IMG/VR virus record: IMGVR_UViG_3300042861_000435 | Location: 1-27,632 of that record | Length of the DNA: 27,632 nt | From: a virus | Strand: one strand, 5' to 3' | Shown here: piece by piece, positions 17,237 through 24,455 of the stretch | Layout: each line of letters opens with the position of its first letter | How positions within the stretch are numbered: the stretch's first letter is position 1 | The notes under the pieces: generated by a model | Databases searched by the model: none | Seen by the model: only the letters and a program-made list of their open reading frames with translations | What the model was told of the DNA's origin: nothing | Translations under genes and position numbers: made by a program

Positions 17237-20200
17237 ATGGATTTTATAATTAGAAAAGATATTTACGGAAGTTGGTGGCACGACTTTAACAATGATGCGA
17301 CAAAGATTAATATTAGCGACTTTGAGGCAGTAATTGATAGCGTTGCTAATACTTTTATCATTCAATGTAAGAACGGATCTAACGTTCCAACTATGGCGAT
17401 TTCTATTGCTAATGTAAAAGTTATCAATCAGATTGTTTCAAATACGCCAATATCTTTTAGTGGGGCGGTTGGTTTAAAGAACTTACTTACTAGCTTAAGC
17501 TACACTCCTTATTTACAAGGTACAATAACTGGTCAAGCAGTTGTTTATAGAGTTGGTCAAGTTGGTGTTTTTACAATGACACCTACTCAATTTACCAATA
17601 ACTTTGATGTTACTGGTTTAGGTACTAGCACAATGATAGGTTGGGCGTTAAGAAATGGAAATAACGGAACTAAAAATCAACAAGGCAAATTTTCATTAAA
17701 TAAAGGAGCTGCACCTTATGATGTTATTGGAACGCTTGGTGGTAGTGCTAATAGCGTTTTAATAGGACACGATCACGAATCGGCAGTATTTAGCAATGGT
17801 AGAAAAGGAGTAAATGAAGTTGGTACTGGAGGCACATTTAATGGTAATATATTAGTAGAAGCAGAAGCTAATCAAAAAATTGTAAAAACATCTATCAAAG
17901 GTCAATCAAATAATGGTGTTGATGTTCCTAGTGAGGATGGTGTTGGCAAAAATATGCCACCTTACTTAATTGATGTTTGGGTTGAAAGAGTTACAGATTT
18001 AATAATAACAACTAGCAGCGGTGGCGGTGGAGGCGGTGCAGTTGATAGTGTTAACGGACAGACTGGAGTTGTTGTTATTCCTTTAGACTATTTGCCTTTA
18101 GCTGGTGGTACAATGGATGCTGATGCAGATATATTCTTTGATAACGGATCAAAACTTAGTGAGGGTTTATATGATGAGGGTACATTTGGAAACAAAGGTA
18201 TTGCTAGAACGTGCGCTGTTGGATATGAGGATAAATGGGAAGCGGGAGAGCAATATATTACTGAAACTGGTAGTGGTATAATTCAATTTAGAAGATTTGC
18301 TTTTAACGTACCGACAGTTGATGACGATACTACTAAAAGATATGCAGTTGGAAGTTATTGGCAAATGCGAAATAACGATATTTACATTTGTACCGATCCA
18401 ACTACTGGCGCAGCAGTTTGGGAAATTTATAGCGTTGCTGGTATTCCTACACTTCAACAAGTTCTTACAGAAGATAATCAAACTGGTGGAATACCTATAT
18501 ATTCAAATGATGAAACTACATATTTATTAGTAGATAATGATGGTAATATTGTTTTATCTTCAAATTTTGGAGGACTAAAACAAATAATAATTTCTGAAGA
18601 TGCTTTTGAATTTCAATCAAATTTGAGATATACATTTTCAGGGAAAGGAATTATTATAAACACTGCCGATGATGGTTTTGGATTACCTAGATTAACTACA
18701 ACCCTAATGAATGATATACCATTTCCAACAGAGGGAATGATTGTTTGGAACACAACAGAATCATCAATTTATCAATTTAATGGTACTATTTGGGAAGCAT
18801 TAACTTCTGATATTCCAACAACAACATCACAACTTACAAACGATGGCGCAGATGGCGTTAATCCTTTTATTACTGCTTTAGATATACCAGCAGCTGGAGT
18901 TACTTCAGTAGGTTTAACTATGCCAAGTGCATTTACTGTTACAAATAGTCCTATAACATCAAGTGGCGATATAGCAGTTACAGGAGCAGGTTTAGTATCT
19001 CAATATGTTAGAGGTGATGGCACATTAGCTAACTTTCCAGCTTCAAGTGGTGGTGGTTCTTCATTATCTTTTTATCTTAATGGTTCAGTTTCGCAAGGCA
19101 CAATCGGAGGCGTTGCATTTAGAGAAATGGATAAAACGCCAATTTTAGGTGCAGGTACAGATTTTACAATAAATGCAAATGGATATATTCAATCTTTTAT
19201 AACTGATGCTGGAGTTCCAAATCAATTAGAGATACCAGCTGGGAATTGGAATTTTGAAACTTATTTTAGTGCTTCAAGTGGTGGTGGAAGTCCATCATTT
19301 TACATTGAGTTATACAAATGGGATGGAGCAACTCTATCTTTAATTGCAAGTAATTCAGCAAATCCAGAATTTATTACTGGTGGAACAAATACAGATTTAT
19401 ATGTAAGTGCTTTAGCAGTTCCACAAACGACATTATTAGCTACTGATAGACTAGCTGTAAGGATTTATGTAACGCATAGTGGAAGAACTATTACACTTCA
19501 CACAGAGAACAGCAATCTTTGCCAAGTAATAACAACTTTCTCAACTGGACTTACTGCATTAAACGGACTTACCGCACAAGTTCAAAATTTAGAAACTGGA
19601 ACAAGCGGAACTGATTTTGGTATTGTTTCAAGCGGTTCAACACACACCTTTAATTTACCAAATGCTTCTGCTTCAAATAGAGGTGCTTTAAGTGCTGCTG
19701 ATTGGAGTACATTTAACAATAAACCATCAACAGCTTATGTAAATTCATTAGTATCAGATGCTATTGTTAATGGAGTTACAGATGTTGCACCTAGTCAGAA
19801 TGCGGTATTTGATGCTTTGGCGTTAAAGCAAGAAGATTTATTTACATTTAAAAATAAAGGTGTTATTTTATTTGATGATTTTACAATTCTTGTTGGTGCA
19901 ACAGCTGCTGGTCAAACAATAGGTAATTACTATTATTTTTCTAGTGGTGCTGGTGCATCAATAGCAATTAACAACGCATATCCAAATAGAACAAATCAAG
20001 AGGGTGTTGTAGCTTTAAGAACTGGAACAACATTGAGTGGGGGTTGTGAAATTAGGCAAGATTTGTTTAACCCAAATATTTTTTTAGGAGCTGGAGCAAT
20101 ATCTTATGAAGTGAATGTAAACGTGGAAACATTATCAACTTTAGCACAAAGATTTTTTAATATGTTTGGGTTCATTGGAAATAATAGTTTTAATACTACA

Positions 20201-20551
20201 AATGGCGTTTACTTTTTATATGACGAAGGTGGAGTTATTACTGGTAACCCTTCTGGAAGTGCTAATTGGAAATGTGTAACTATAAGTGCATCAACAAGAA
20301 CATTTACAACAACGAGTGTCGCAGTAACGGCATCCGCTTGGGTAAAATTAAGAATAGAAATAAATGCAGCAGCTACAAGTGTAGGTTTTTATATTAATGA
20401 TGTATTAGTTGCAACACACACAACTAATATCCCAACATCTTCTGCCCCTATTTGTATTTATAATTTACATTTAAAACAAACTGGTTTAACTTCATTAACT
20501 ACTTATATTGATTACATAGCATATAGAAAAATCTTTACTTCAACACGATGA
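17237..20551 (+). CDS. Tail fibre / receptor-binding protein with collar-like and lectin-like domains
   Basis: The 1104-residue protein is modular. Residues about 131-251 look like a phage tail-collar domain: MIGWALRNGNNGTKN, then a histidine pair in GHDHES, and NMPPYLIDVWVERV at the end. A six-glycine hinge follows at about 260-266. Next is the tail-fibre signature VNGQTGVVV with LDYLPLAGGTM. The middle holds repeated beta segments and serine/glycine linkers (ASSGGGS twice), including TSVGLTMPSAFTVTNSPITS, which resembles Bacteroidota phage fibre repeats. ASNRGALSAADWSTFN marks another fibre motif near residue 815. The final 230 residues are beta-rich like a concanavalin/laminin-G type lectin domain and are the likely receptor-binding tip. 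Overall role is well supported; the ligand is unknown. Confidence 0.85.
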   Translation: MDFIIRKDIYGSWWHDFNNDATKINISDFEAVIDSVANTFIIQCKNGSNVPTMAISIANVKVINQIVSNTPISFSGAVGLKNLLTSLSYTPYLQGTITGQAVVYRVGQVGVFTMTPTQFTNNFDVTGLGTSTMIGWALRNGNNGTKNQQGKFSLNKGAAPYDVIGTLGGSANSVLIGHDHESAVFSNGRKGVNEVGTGGTFNGNILVEAEANQKIVKTSIKGQSNNGVDVPSEDGVGKNMPPYLIDVWVERVTDLIITTSSGGGGGGAVDSVNGQTGVVVIPLDYLPLAGGTMDADADIFFDNGSKLSEGLYDEGTFGNKGIARTCAVGYEDKWEAGEQYITETGSGIIQFRRFAFNVPTVDDDTTKRYAVGSYWQMRNNDIYICTDPTTGAAVWEIYSVAGIPTLQQVLTEDNQTGGIPIYSNDETTYLLVDNDGNIVLSSNFGGLKQIIISEDAFEFQSNLRYTFSGKGIIINTADDGFGLPRLTTTLMNDIPFPTEGMIVWNTTESSIYQFNGTIWEALTSDIPTTTSQLTNDGADGVNPFITALDIPAAGVTSVGLTMPSAFTVTNSPITSSGDIAVTGAGLVSQYVRGDGTLANFPASSGGGSSLSFYLNGSVSQGTIGGVAFREMDKTPILGAGTDFTINANGYIQSFITDAGVPNQLEIPAGNWNFETYFSASSGGGSPSFYIELYKWDGATLSLIASNSANPEFITGGTNTDLYVSALAVPQTTLLATDRLAVRIYVTHSGRTITLHTENSNLCQVITTFSTGLTALNGLTAQVQNLETGTSGTDFGIVSSGSTHTFNLPNASASNRGALSAADWSTFNNKPSTAYVNSLVSDAIVNGVTDVAPSQNAVFDALALKQEDLFTFKNKGVILFDDFTILVGATAAGQTIGNYYYFSSGAGASIAINNAYPNRTNQEGVVALRTGTTLSGGCEIRQDLFNPNIFLGAGAISYEVNVNVETLSTLAQRFFNMFGFIGNNSFNTTNGVYFLYDEGGVITGNPSGSANWKCVTISASTRTFTTTSVAVTASAWVKLRIEINAAATSVGFYINDVLVATHTTNIPTSSAPICIYNLHLKQTGLTSLTTYIDYIAYRKIFTSTR

Positions 20552-20778
20552 TAAAATATAGATACACAATCGAAAACCAAAGTATTGAAACTTTAAATTT
20601 GAATGATATTCCAAACGGACTTTCATTTGAAACAATAGAGTTTGAAATAGAAGTTGAGCAAGAAGTAACGCCACCAAGTTTAACACTTAACGAAGTTATA
20701 ATTGACCTTGTTACTAAACAAGTTCAAGTGATGAGCGAAGAAGAAAAAAGCGAATTATTAACTTTACTTAATGGATAA
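20548..20778 (+). CDS. Small acidic protein after the tail fibre, unknown function
   Basis: The 76-residue protein is acidic, with a beta-like N-terminal half (YRYTIENQSIETLNLNDIP) and a C-terminal helix ending MSEEEKSELLTLLNG. It overlaps the fibre gene by four bases (ATGA) and its stop overlaps the next start (TAATG). Small proteins in this place can act as fibre chaperones or attach to the fibre, but nothing in the sequence identifies it. Confidence 0.7.
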   Translation: MIKYRYTIENQSIETLNLNDIPNGLSFETIEFEIEVEQEVTPPSLTLNEVIIDLVTKQVQVMSEEEKSELLTLLNG

Positions 20779-21116
20779 TGAAAAAGATATTTAAGTCGAT
20801 TTTAAGAGACATTAAAAGTTTAGATATGATAATACTAAACCGTTGGCATTTACACGCTCCTATTGCCTTTATTGCAGGTTGTTTATTATATTTAGCAATT
20901 AGCGGAACAATTAGCTATACTTATATTGCAACTAAAATAGCATTTAAAATATTCGTTCCATCATTTATAGGGTTCATTTTTCTTTTTTCTTTTGAATCAT
21001 TCCAACAAAGCGGAAGAATTATAGGCGAACTTGAAAAATTTGAAAGCGATAAGGATTTGTGGGTAGGCGAGTTTTTTTTAATTATAGGGGTAATATTAAC
21101 ACATTTGTTATGGTAA
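20778..21116 (+). CDS. Small multi-spanning membrane protein, holin candidate
   Basis: The 112-residue protein has three hydrophobic segments: about residues 27-48 (HAPIAFIAGCLLYLAISG), about 53-74 (IAFKIFVPSFIGFIFLFSF) and about 96-112 (FFLIIGVILTHLLW). A basic N-terminus (KKIFKSILRDIK) and a charged loop lie between. The size, membrane layout and position two genes before an endolysin make it the leading holin candidate. Holins share little sequence, so this remains inference. It overlaps the previous gene by one base and the next by seven. Confidence 0.65.
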   Translation: MKKIFKSILRDIKSLDMIILNRWHLHAPIAFIAGCLLYLAISGTISYTYIATKIAFKIFVPSFIGFIFLFSFESFQQSGRIIGELEKFESDKDLWVGEFFLIIGVILTHLLW

Positions 21117-21460
21117 ATTTTTTTAGTGAATATTGGGAGGCAATTTTAGCAGCATTAAGCGCACCAGTTGCGTGGTTCTTTGGAGGTAGAGCAAAGCAAA
21201 AGCAAGATGCGGTTTCAACTATGAAAACGATGTACGATGATTTTCTTTTAGTTTACCAATCTCGAATGAATGAAGTAATGCAGGAAGTTACCGATTTGAA
21301 AAAACACAATCTTACCTTGCAAAGAGAATTTAATGATATTCAAAAACTACACGCAAAAGAATTGCAAAAATCTCAAAAGTTGGCAAAAGACTATGAGCAG
21401 TTGAAAGGGTTGTATGACCGATTAAAAACTGATTTCGATAACTACAAAAAATTAAAGTGA
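21110..21460 (+). CDS. Single membrane segment plus coiled coil, spanin-like or holin-associated
   Basis: The ATG at 21110 gives a 116-residue protein. An in-frame GTG at 21059 would add 17 residues that overlap the upstream membrane gene more deeply, so the ATG is preferred. Residues 8-24 (EYWEAILAALSAPVAWFFG) form a membrane segment. The rest is a charged coiled coil with heptad pattern (LKKHNLTLQREFNDIQKL, then LYDRLKTDFDNYKKL). One N-terminal membrane anchor and a long coiled coil is the layout of an inner-membrane spanin (Rz-like), but the true spanin may be the lipoprotein at 22947. It may also act with the holin. The stop overlaps the endolysin start (TGATG). Confidence 0.7.
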   Translation: MVNFFSEYWEAILAALSAPVAWFFGGRAKQKQDAVSTMKTMYDDFLLVYQSRMNEVMQEVTDLKKHNLTLQREFNDIQKLHAKELQKSQKLAKDYEQLKGLYDRLKTDFDNYKKLK

Positions 21461-21906
21461 TGAGTAAAGTTGTAGAAATTGCAAAAAAAGAAATAGGACA
21501 AGGCGAAGTGCCTTTAAACAGCAATAAAACAAAATACGGCAAATGGTTTGGATTTGATGGTGTAGCTTGGTGCGGTATGTTTGTAAGTTGGTGCTATGAT
21601 AAAGCGGGTTCGCCTCTTGGTAATATTGGTTTTAAAAAAGGATTTGCAGGTTGTCAAACAGCGGTTGCTCATTATCGTAAAACAAATAGAATTACAACTA
21701 ATCCAGTTGCTGGAAATATTGTTTTTTTTGATTGGAATAAAGATGGGAGACACGATCATACTGGGATATTTGTGCGATGGATCGAATTAAATAAAACCTT
21801 TGAATGTATCGAGGGTAATACCGCAGTAGGTAACGATTCAAATGGCGGCAATGTAATGTTAAGAAGTAGAAAAAATATAAACGTATTATTTGTCGATCCG
21901 TTTTAA
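21460..21906 (+). CDS. Endolysin with CHAP amidase/peptidase domain
   Basis: This enzyme would cut cell-wall peptidoglycan at the end of infection. The 148-residue protein starts at the ATG at 21460, which overlaps the preceding stop as TGATG; a GTG three bases upstream is less likely. The CHAP catalytic pattern is present: the nucleophile Cys in GVAWCGMFVSWC (about C38), the His in RHDHTGIF (about H100) and the acidic/Asn position in ECIEGNT (about E118-N120). The whole protein is one catalytic domain with no separate cell-wall binding domain. It has no signal peptide and so depends on a holin. It lies just after two membrane proteins and before the phosphoesterase. Confidence 0.88.
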   Translation: MSKVVEIAKKEIGQGEVPLNSNKTKYGKWFGFDGVAWCGMFVSWCYDKAGSPLGNIGFKKGFAGCQTAVAHYRKTNRITTNPVAGNIVFFDWNKDGRHDHTGIFVRWIELNKTFECIEGNTAVGNDSNGGNVMLRSRKNINVLFVDPF

Positions 21907-21922
21907 AACAAAAAAAAACATT

Positions 21923-22945
21923 ATGAGCGTAAAAGGAAACCAAAACGCGGCAACCTACAAAAAGGATATTATTTTATCGTATTTGCAAAAGTTTCCAAAA
22001 GCCACGACAATGGCGATTTGCAGAATGATTTTTACAGAAAACCCTTTGGACTTTAAAAGTTTGGAGGGAGTTAGGGGAATGGTTCGGCAATACAGATGCG
22101 AAAGTAAACAAAATTCAAAAGTATCTCCCACCGCAGTTAGAACACCCGAAGAAAAAAAATTGGCAATGCGTGGCATTAGCGAACTTCCCGAAACTGACTA
22201 CCAAAAGACAGAGCCTTTTATTATTCCAAGAGGTCAAAACAACATTTTAGTTTTATCCGATATTCATTTGCCTTACCAAGACAATGAAGCACTTACATTA
22301 GCTTTGAATTATGGACTTGAAAACAAGGTTAATGCGGTTTATTTAAACGGAGATACGATTGATATGTACCAAGCGAGCCGATTTACCAAAGATAGGAGAT
22401 TACGTGATCTGGCTGGGGAGTTGGAAATTACTAGGGGATTTTTAAAACTGCTGCAAGATATGTTTAAGTGTCCGATTTATTTTAAAATCGGTAATCACGA
22501 GGCGAGGTGGGAACATTTTTTGATGTTAAAGGCACCCGAGTTATTGGGAATTGATGATTTTAAACTCGAGCAGATTTTAAGGTTCAGAGAGTTTGGAGTT
22601 ACGCTTGTAAAAGACAAACAGATTGCAATGGCTGGGAAACTTCCAATACTTCACGGACACGAATGGTATGGAGGATTTGCGCCTCCAGTTAATCCAGCGA
22701 GGGGATTGTTCTTAAAAGCAAAAGAAAGCGCATTAGTCGGACATCACCATAAAACTTCAGAGCATACTGAAAAAACACTTAATGGAAATATAATTACAAC
22801 GTGGTCCACAGGTTGTTTATGTGGTTTAGAACCCGAATACGCTCCATACAATGGATACAATCACGGTTTTGCGCACGTAAAAACAGATAAAGATGGTACT
22901 TACAATGTAAAAAACATTAGAATTATTAACTACAAAATCGTTTAA
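21923..22945 (+). CDS. Calcineurin-like metallophosphoesterase with N-terminal helical domain
   Basis: The 340-residue protein begins at ATG 21923, in the context ACATTATG. An earlier in-frame start (21890) would overlap the endolysin and lacks this context. The metal-binding motifs of the metallophosphoesterase fold appear in order: SDIHLP (D113, H115), NGDTIDMY (D144), IGNHEARWE (N191, H192), HGHEW (H244, H246) and GHHH (about 273-276). Residues 1 to about 75 form a small helical, DNA-binding-like domain: ILSYLQKFPKATTMAICRMI, then VRGMVRQYRC. The substrate cannot be read from the sequence. Phages encode such enzymes in varied roles, including nucleic-acid processing. Here it lies oddly inside the lysis module. 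Confidence 0.9.
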   Translation: MSVKGNQNAATYKKDIILSYLQKFPKATTMAICRMIFTENPLDFKSLEGVRGMVRQYRCESKQNSKVSPTAVRTPEEKKLAMRGISELPETDYQKTEPFIIPRGQNNILVLSDIHLPYQDNEALTLALNYGLENKVNAVYLNGDTIDMYQASRFTKDRRLRDLAGELEITRGFLKLLQDMFKCPIYFKIGNHEARWEHFLMLKAPELLGIDDFKLEQILRFREFGVTLVKDKQIAMAGKLPILHGHEWYGGFAPPVNPARGLFLKAKESALVGHHHKTSEHTEKTLNGNIITTWSTGCLCGLEPEYAPYNGYNHGFAHVKTDKDGTYNVKNIRIINYKIV

Positions 22946-22946
22946 T

Positions 22947-23444
22947 ATGAGATCAATAATACTGGCAATTTTACTCGTTTCCTGCGGTGCAAAAACAATT
23001 AATAAAGACGATAAAAAAACAGATAGCATCGCCAAAACTATTGCAGTTACCAAAACAGATAGCACTTCCACCGATAGCACTTCGATTAAATTTGACGTTG
23101 TTAGTGAGGAAATAATTATTGAGGCAGTTGATAGCACCAAACCAATCGAGATCATAAATAATGAGGGTAAAGTAACTAAATACAAAAACGCCCGTATAAG
23201 CAAGAAAAAAAGAAAAGATAATACTATTGTAGTAAATGAGAAAACAGTCGCTAAAATCGTAGTTGATTCACTCACAAACGAGATTGAAGTCAATAAAGTT
23301 GAAAGCACAAAGATAGTTTACAAGGAGCAATTCAATTGGAGTACTTTTATAATTCAACTTTGGTGGTTGTGGCTGTTAATCCTATTGGCTATTTATCTAG
23401 CTTACCGAAGATTTAAAGGCTATCTTAAATTTCCGATGATTTGA
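22947..23444 (+). CDS. Unimolecular spanin candidate: lipoprotein with C-terminal membrane segment
   Basis: The 165-residue protein has a basic start, a hydrophobic run (IILAILLVSC) and a lipobox LVSC with the predicted lipidated Cys at residue 13. It then has a Thr/Ser-rich linker encoded by a repeated GATAGCACTTC, a charged beta-rich periplasmic part, and a C-terminal membrane segment at about residues 137-156 (WWLWLLILLAIYLAY) followed by basic residues. An outer-membrane lipid anchor plus an inner-membrane anchor on one chain is the definition of a u-spanin, which fuses inner and outer membranes in Gram-negative lysis. Position after endolysin supports this. The orientation and lipidation are predicted, not shown. 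Confidence 0.72.
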   Translation: MRSIILAILLVSCGAKTINKDDKKTDSIAKTIAVTKTDSTSTDSTSIKFDVVSEEIIIEAVDSTKPIEIINNEGKVTKYKNARISKKKRKDNTIVVNEKTVAKIVVDSLTNEIEVNKVESTKIVYKEQFNWSTFIIQLWWLWLLILLAIYLAYRRFKGYLKFPMI

Positions 23445-23560
23445 TACCGGAGTACGAATGGATTAAACAAGGCATTTATTGGGTGCGAGTTGAGAAGCCA
23501 GTCAACAAATGGAAAGGTATTCCTCCGATTGAAGATGAAATAAAAAAGCCGCTAGATTAA
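23441..23560 (+). CDS. Possible 39-residue protein with TTG start after the spanin
   Basis: The frame is open from 23429 to a TAA at 23558-23560. The best start is a TTG at 23441 that overlaps the spanin stop codon (TTGA); no ATG is in frame. The 39 residues (IPEYEWIKQGIYWVRVE, then NKWKGIPPIEDE) have a normal protein-like mixture with aromatic residues, not the poor composition of chance ORFs. The stop lies inside the loop of the terminator. No function is recognised. An unusual start and small size keep confidence low. Confidence 0.4.
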   Translation: MIPEYEWIKQGIYWVRVEKPVNKWKGIPPIEDEIKKPLD

Positions 23561-23571
23561 TAGCGGCTTTT
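23544..23571. terminator. Bidirectional intrinsic terminator between the spanin operon and minus-strand genes
   Basis: A perfect 11-bp stem pairs AAAAGCCGCTA (23544-23554) with TAGCGGCTTTT (23561-23571) around a six-base loop (GATTAA). The A-run on the left and T-run on the right make it work on both strands. It sits where the rightward lysis operon and the leftward small genes converge, so it can end both. Confidence 0.9.
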
Positions 23572-23621
23572 CTAATTATCAAACCAAAACATTATGAAAG
23601 GCAAATGTAATAGTTTTTTTA

Positions 23622-23705
23622 TTACCAACAAACTAAAAAGCCATAAGTTATTGCTAGTAAAATCATCGCTATTAAAATCACTATATCCTCGTTATTTTCT
23701 TTCAT
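23622..23705 (-). CDS. 27-residue single-pass membrane microprotein
   Basis: Read on the minus strand from ATG at 23705 to TAA at 23622. The protein reads MKENNEDIVILIAMILLAIT and then YGFLVCW: a short polar acidic start and a hydrophobic segment of about 18 residues, a clean one-pass membrane peptide. It overlaps the 3' end of the upstream minus gene by 14 bases. Too short for family recognition. The plus-strand reading of the same DNA gives a composition-poor ORF, which supports this strand. Function unknown. Confidence 0.6.
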   Translation of the reverse strand: MKENNEDIVILIAMILLAITYGFLVCW

Positions 23706-23841
23706 TGTATCTTTTAGTTAAATATTCATAAGCCAATCGGTTACATTCTTTTGTGCCTCCGATCACTTCGATTTTATACTTTTCAAGTTTGCCGTTATAC
23801 GGTTCTCGTTTCTCTATTCCTTTTTTTGGACGTCCAGCCAT
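23692..23841 (-). CDS. 49-residue basic protein with AT-hook-like N-terminus
   Basis: Read on the minus strand from ATG at 23841 to TAA at 23692. The N-terminus MAGRPKKGIEKREP contains GRPKK, the core of an AT-hook minor-groove binding motif, also common at the start of phage small terminases and small DNA-binding proteins. The remainder (KYKIEVIGGTKECNRLAYEY, then LTKRYNERK) is helical and basic. It overlaps the upstream gene by 28 bases and the downstream gene by 14, so the three minus-strand ORFs look like one unit. A role in DNA binding is suggested by the motif only. Confidence 0.65.
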   Translation of the reverse strand: MAGRPKKGIEKREPYNGKLEKYKIEVIGGTKECNRLAYEYLTKRYNERK

Positions 23842-24023
23842 AATATATTATTTGTTTGTTTATATTCCTTTGGTATTTTTTCGATGATCCTCACACGCCA
23901 ACAACCAATCGCATTTTCCTCCATAACTCTAAAATTACTCGGCAAAGTTACAATAGAATTATCATATTGGCGAACTATTATAAACTTCGGATTTTGAATT
24001 GTATTAATGTGAGATATTTTCAT
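23814..24023 (-). CDS. 69-residue first gene of a minus-strand unit, unknown function
   Basis: Read on the minus strand from ATG at 24023. The protein (MKISHINTIQNPKFIIVRQY, then NSIVTLPSNFRVMEENAIGC, and WRVRIIEKIPKEYKQ) has a plausible alpha/beta composition with three strand-like stretches. It has no membrane segment, and no family is recognised. A TAAGTTTG promoter box ends only four bases before its ATG, which implies a leaderless or almost leaderless transcript. The plus-strand ORF across the same DNA looks random. Confidence 0.62.
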   Translation of the reverse strand: MKISHINTIQNPKFIIVRQYDNSIVTLPSNFRVMEENAIGCWRVRIIEKIPKEYKQTNNILWLDVQKKE

Positions 24024-24027
24024 TTTG

Positions 24028-24035
24028 CAAACTTA
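24028..24035 (-). promoter_or_regulatory. Leftward -7 box (TAAGTTTG) for the minus-strand unit
   Basis: On the minus strand TAAGTTTG fits TAnnTTTG exactly and ends four bases before the ATG at 24023. No TTG lies at the expected distance, so the -33 part is weak or absent. If used, transcription would start at or next to the start codon. Confidence 0.45.
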
Positions 24036-24082
24036 CAAAGAAACTTTTATATAAAAAAATTTTTTTATTCCAATTTAGATTC

Positions 24083-24090
24083 TATATTTG
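24083..24090 (+). promoter_or_regulatory. Rightward -7 box (TATATTTG) for the small-gene/methyltransferase operon
   Basis: TATATTTG is followed by a 27-nt A/T-rich leader to the ATG at 24118. No TTG is present at 17-23 nt upstream; the space is an A/T run. This box and the leftward TAAGTTTG box diverge, separated by about 47 bp, so one intergenic segment may control both directions. Confidence 0.55.
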
Positions 24091-24117
24091 CCCTATCAAA
24101 CTTTAAAAAATAACATT

Positions 24118-24207
24118 ATGAACAGATTTCAAAAAAATGATTGGCAGTATTTAATTGCGTTTGGCGCAGCAGTATGGTTTTTAACCCAAATAATATTTAG
24201 ATACTAA
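24118..24207 (+). CDS. 29-residue membrane microprotein opening the early operon
   Basis: The ORF begins in the ACATTATG context shared by several genes here and ends TAA, with the last base shared with the next ATG (TAATG). The protein has a polar start (MNRFQKNDWQ), a hydrophobic segment (YLIAFGAAVWFLTQIIF) and RY at the end, a one-pass membrane peptide. The start context, promoter spacing and overlap support translation despite its size. Function unknown. Confidence 0.62.
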   Translation: MNRFQKNDWQYLIAFGAAVWFLTQIIFRY

Positions 24208-24455
24208 TGATTAACTACGACAACGATGTGATAGGAGTTGGAAACTCACTACACCCAGCGAACCAAGTTGAGAACAACGATCCAAACGGATACGAAGAAC
24301 TAGCAAACGAACTATTTAACGAAAAAATGGAGTGGATGAAAAAGGCAATTACCTTAGAGGTTTACATTAAAGAGATTAAATTTCTAGCGGATGGAATGTA
24401 CGACAATAACGGATTAGCAACAATAATATCAAACCTTTTAAAAGACGTAGAATAA
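24207..24455 (+). CDS. Small acidic protein, unknown function
   Basis: The 82-residue protein has an Asn/Asp-rich N-terminal part (MINYDNDVIGVGNS, then QVENNDPNGYEELANE) and a helical C-terminal half (WMKKAITLEVYIKEIKFLAD, then LATIISNLLKDVE). No membrane segment and no recognised family. It overlaps both neighbours by one base through TAATG junctions and so depends on coupled translation in an early-type operon. Confidence 0.72.
   Translation: MINYDNDVIGVGNSLHPANQVENNDPNGYEELANELFNEKMEWMKKAITLEVYIKEIKFLADGMYDNNGLATIISNLLKDVE

Noticed and set aside
18297-18530. Second plus-strand ORF inside the tail fibre gene
   Set aside because: It is a frame shadow of the fibre gene, with no start context and an unlikely composition.
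21059-21109. GTG-start extension of the coiled-coil lysis gene
   Set aside because: It would overlap the upstream membrane gene by 58 bases and adds residues without pattern; ATG at 21110 gives the usual short overlap.
21890-21922. Upstream start for the phosphoesterase
   Set aside because: It overlaps the endolysin end and lacks the ACATTATG context present at 21923.
22826-23308. Minus-strand ORF of 160 codons opposite the spanin gene, hydrophobic
   Set aside because: Its Ser/Leu/Ile/Val richness is the mirror of the Lys/Asp/Thr-rich spanin, and the plus-strand lipobox and membrane segment are convincing.
23594-23731. Plus-strand ORF of 45 codons beginning in a good AACATTATG context
   Set aside because: The protein is Leu/Ser/Lys-rich and random-looking, and the opposite strand carries two much better small proteins. 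The start context keeps it worth remembering.
23856-24113. Plus-strand ORF of 85 codons opposite the minus-strand unit
   Set aside because: It is Phe/Tyr/Asn-rich, with no domain pattern, runs through the divergent promoter boxes and has no start signal.
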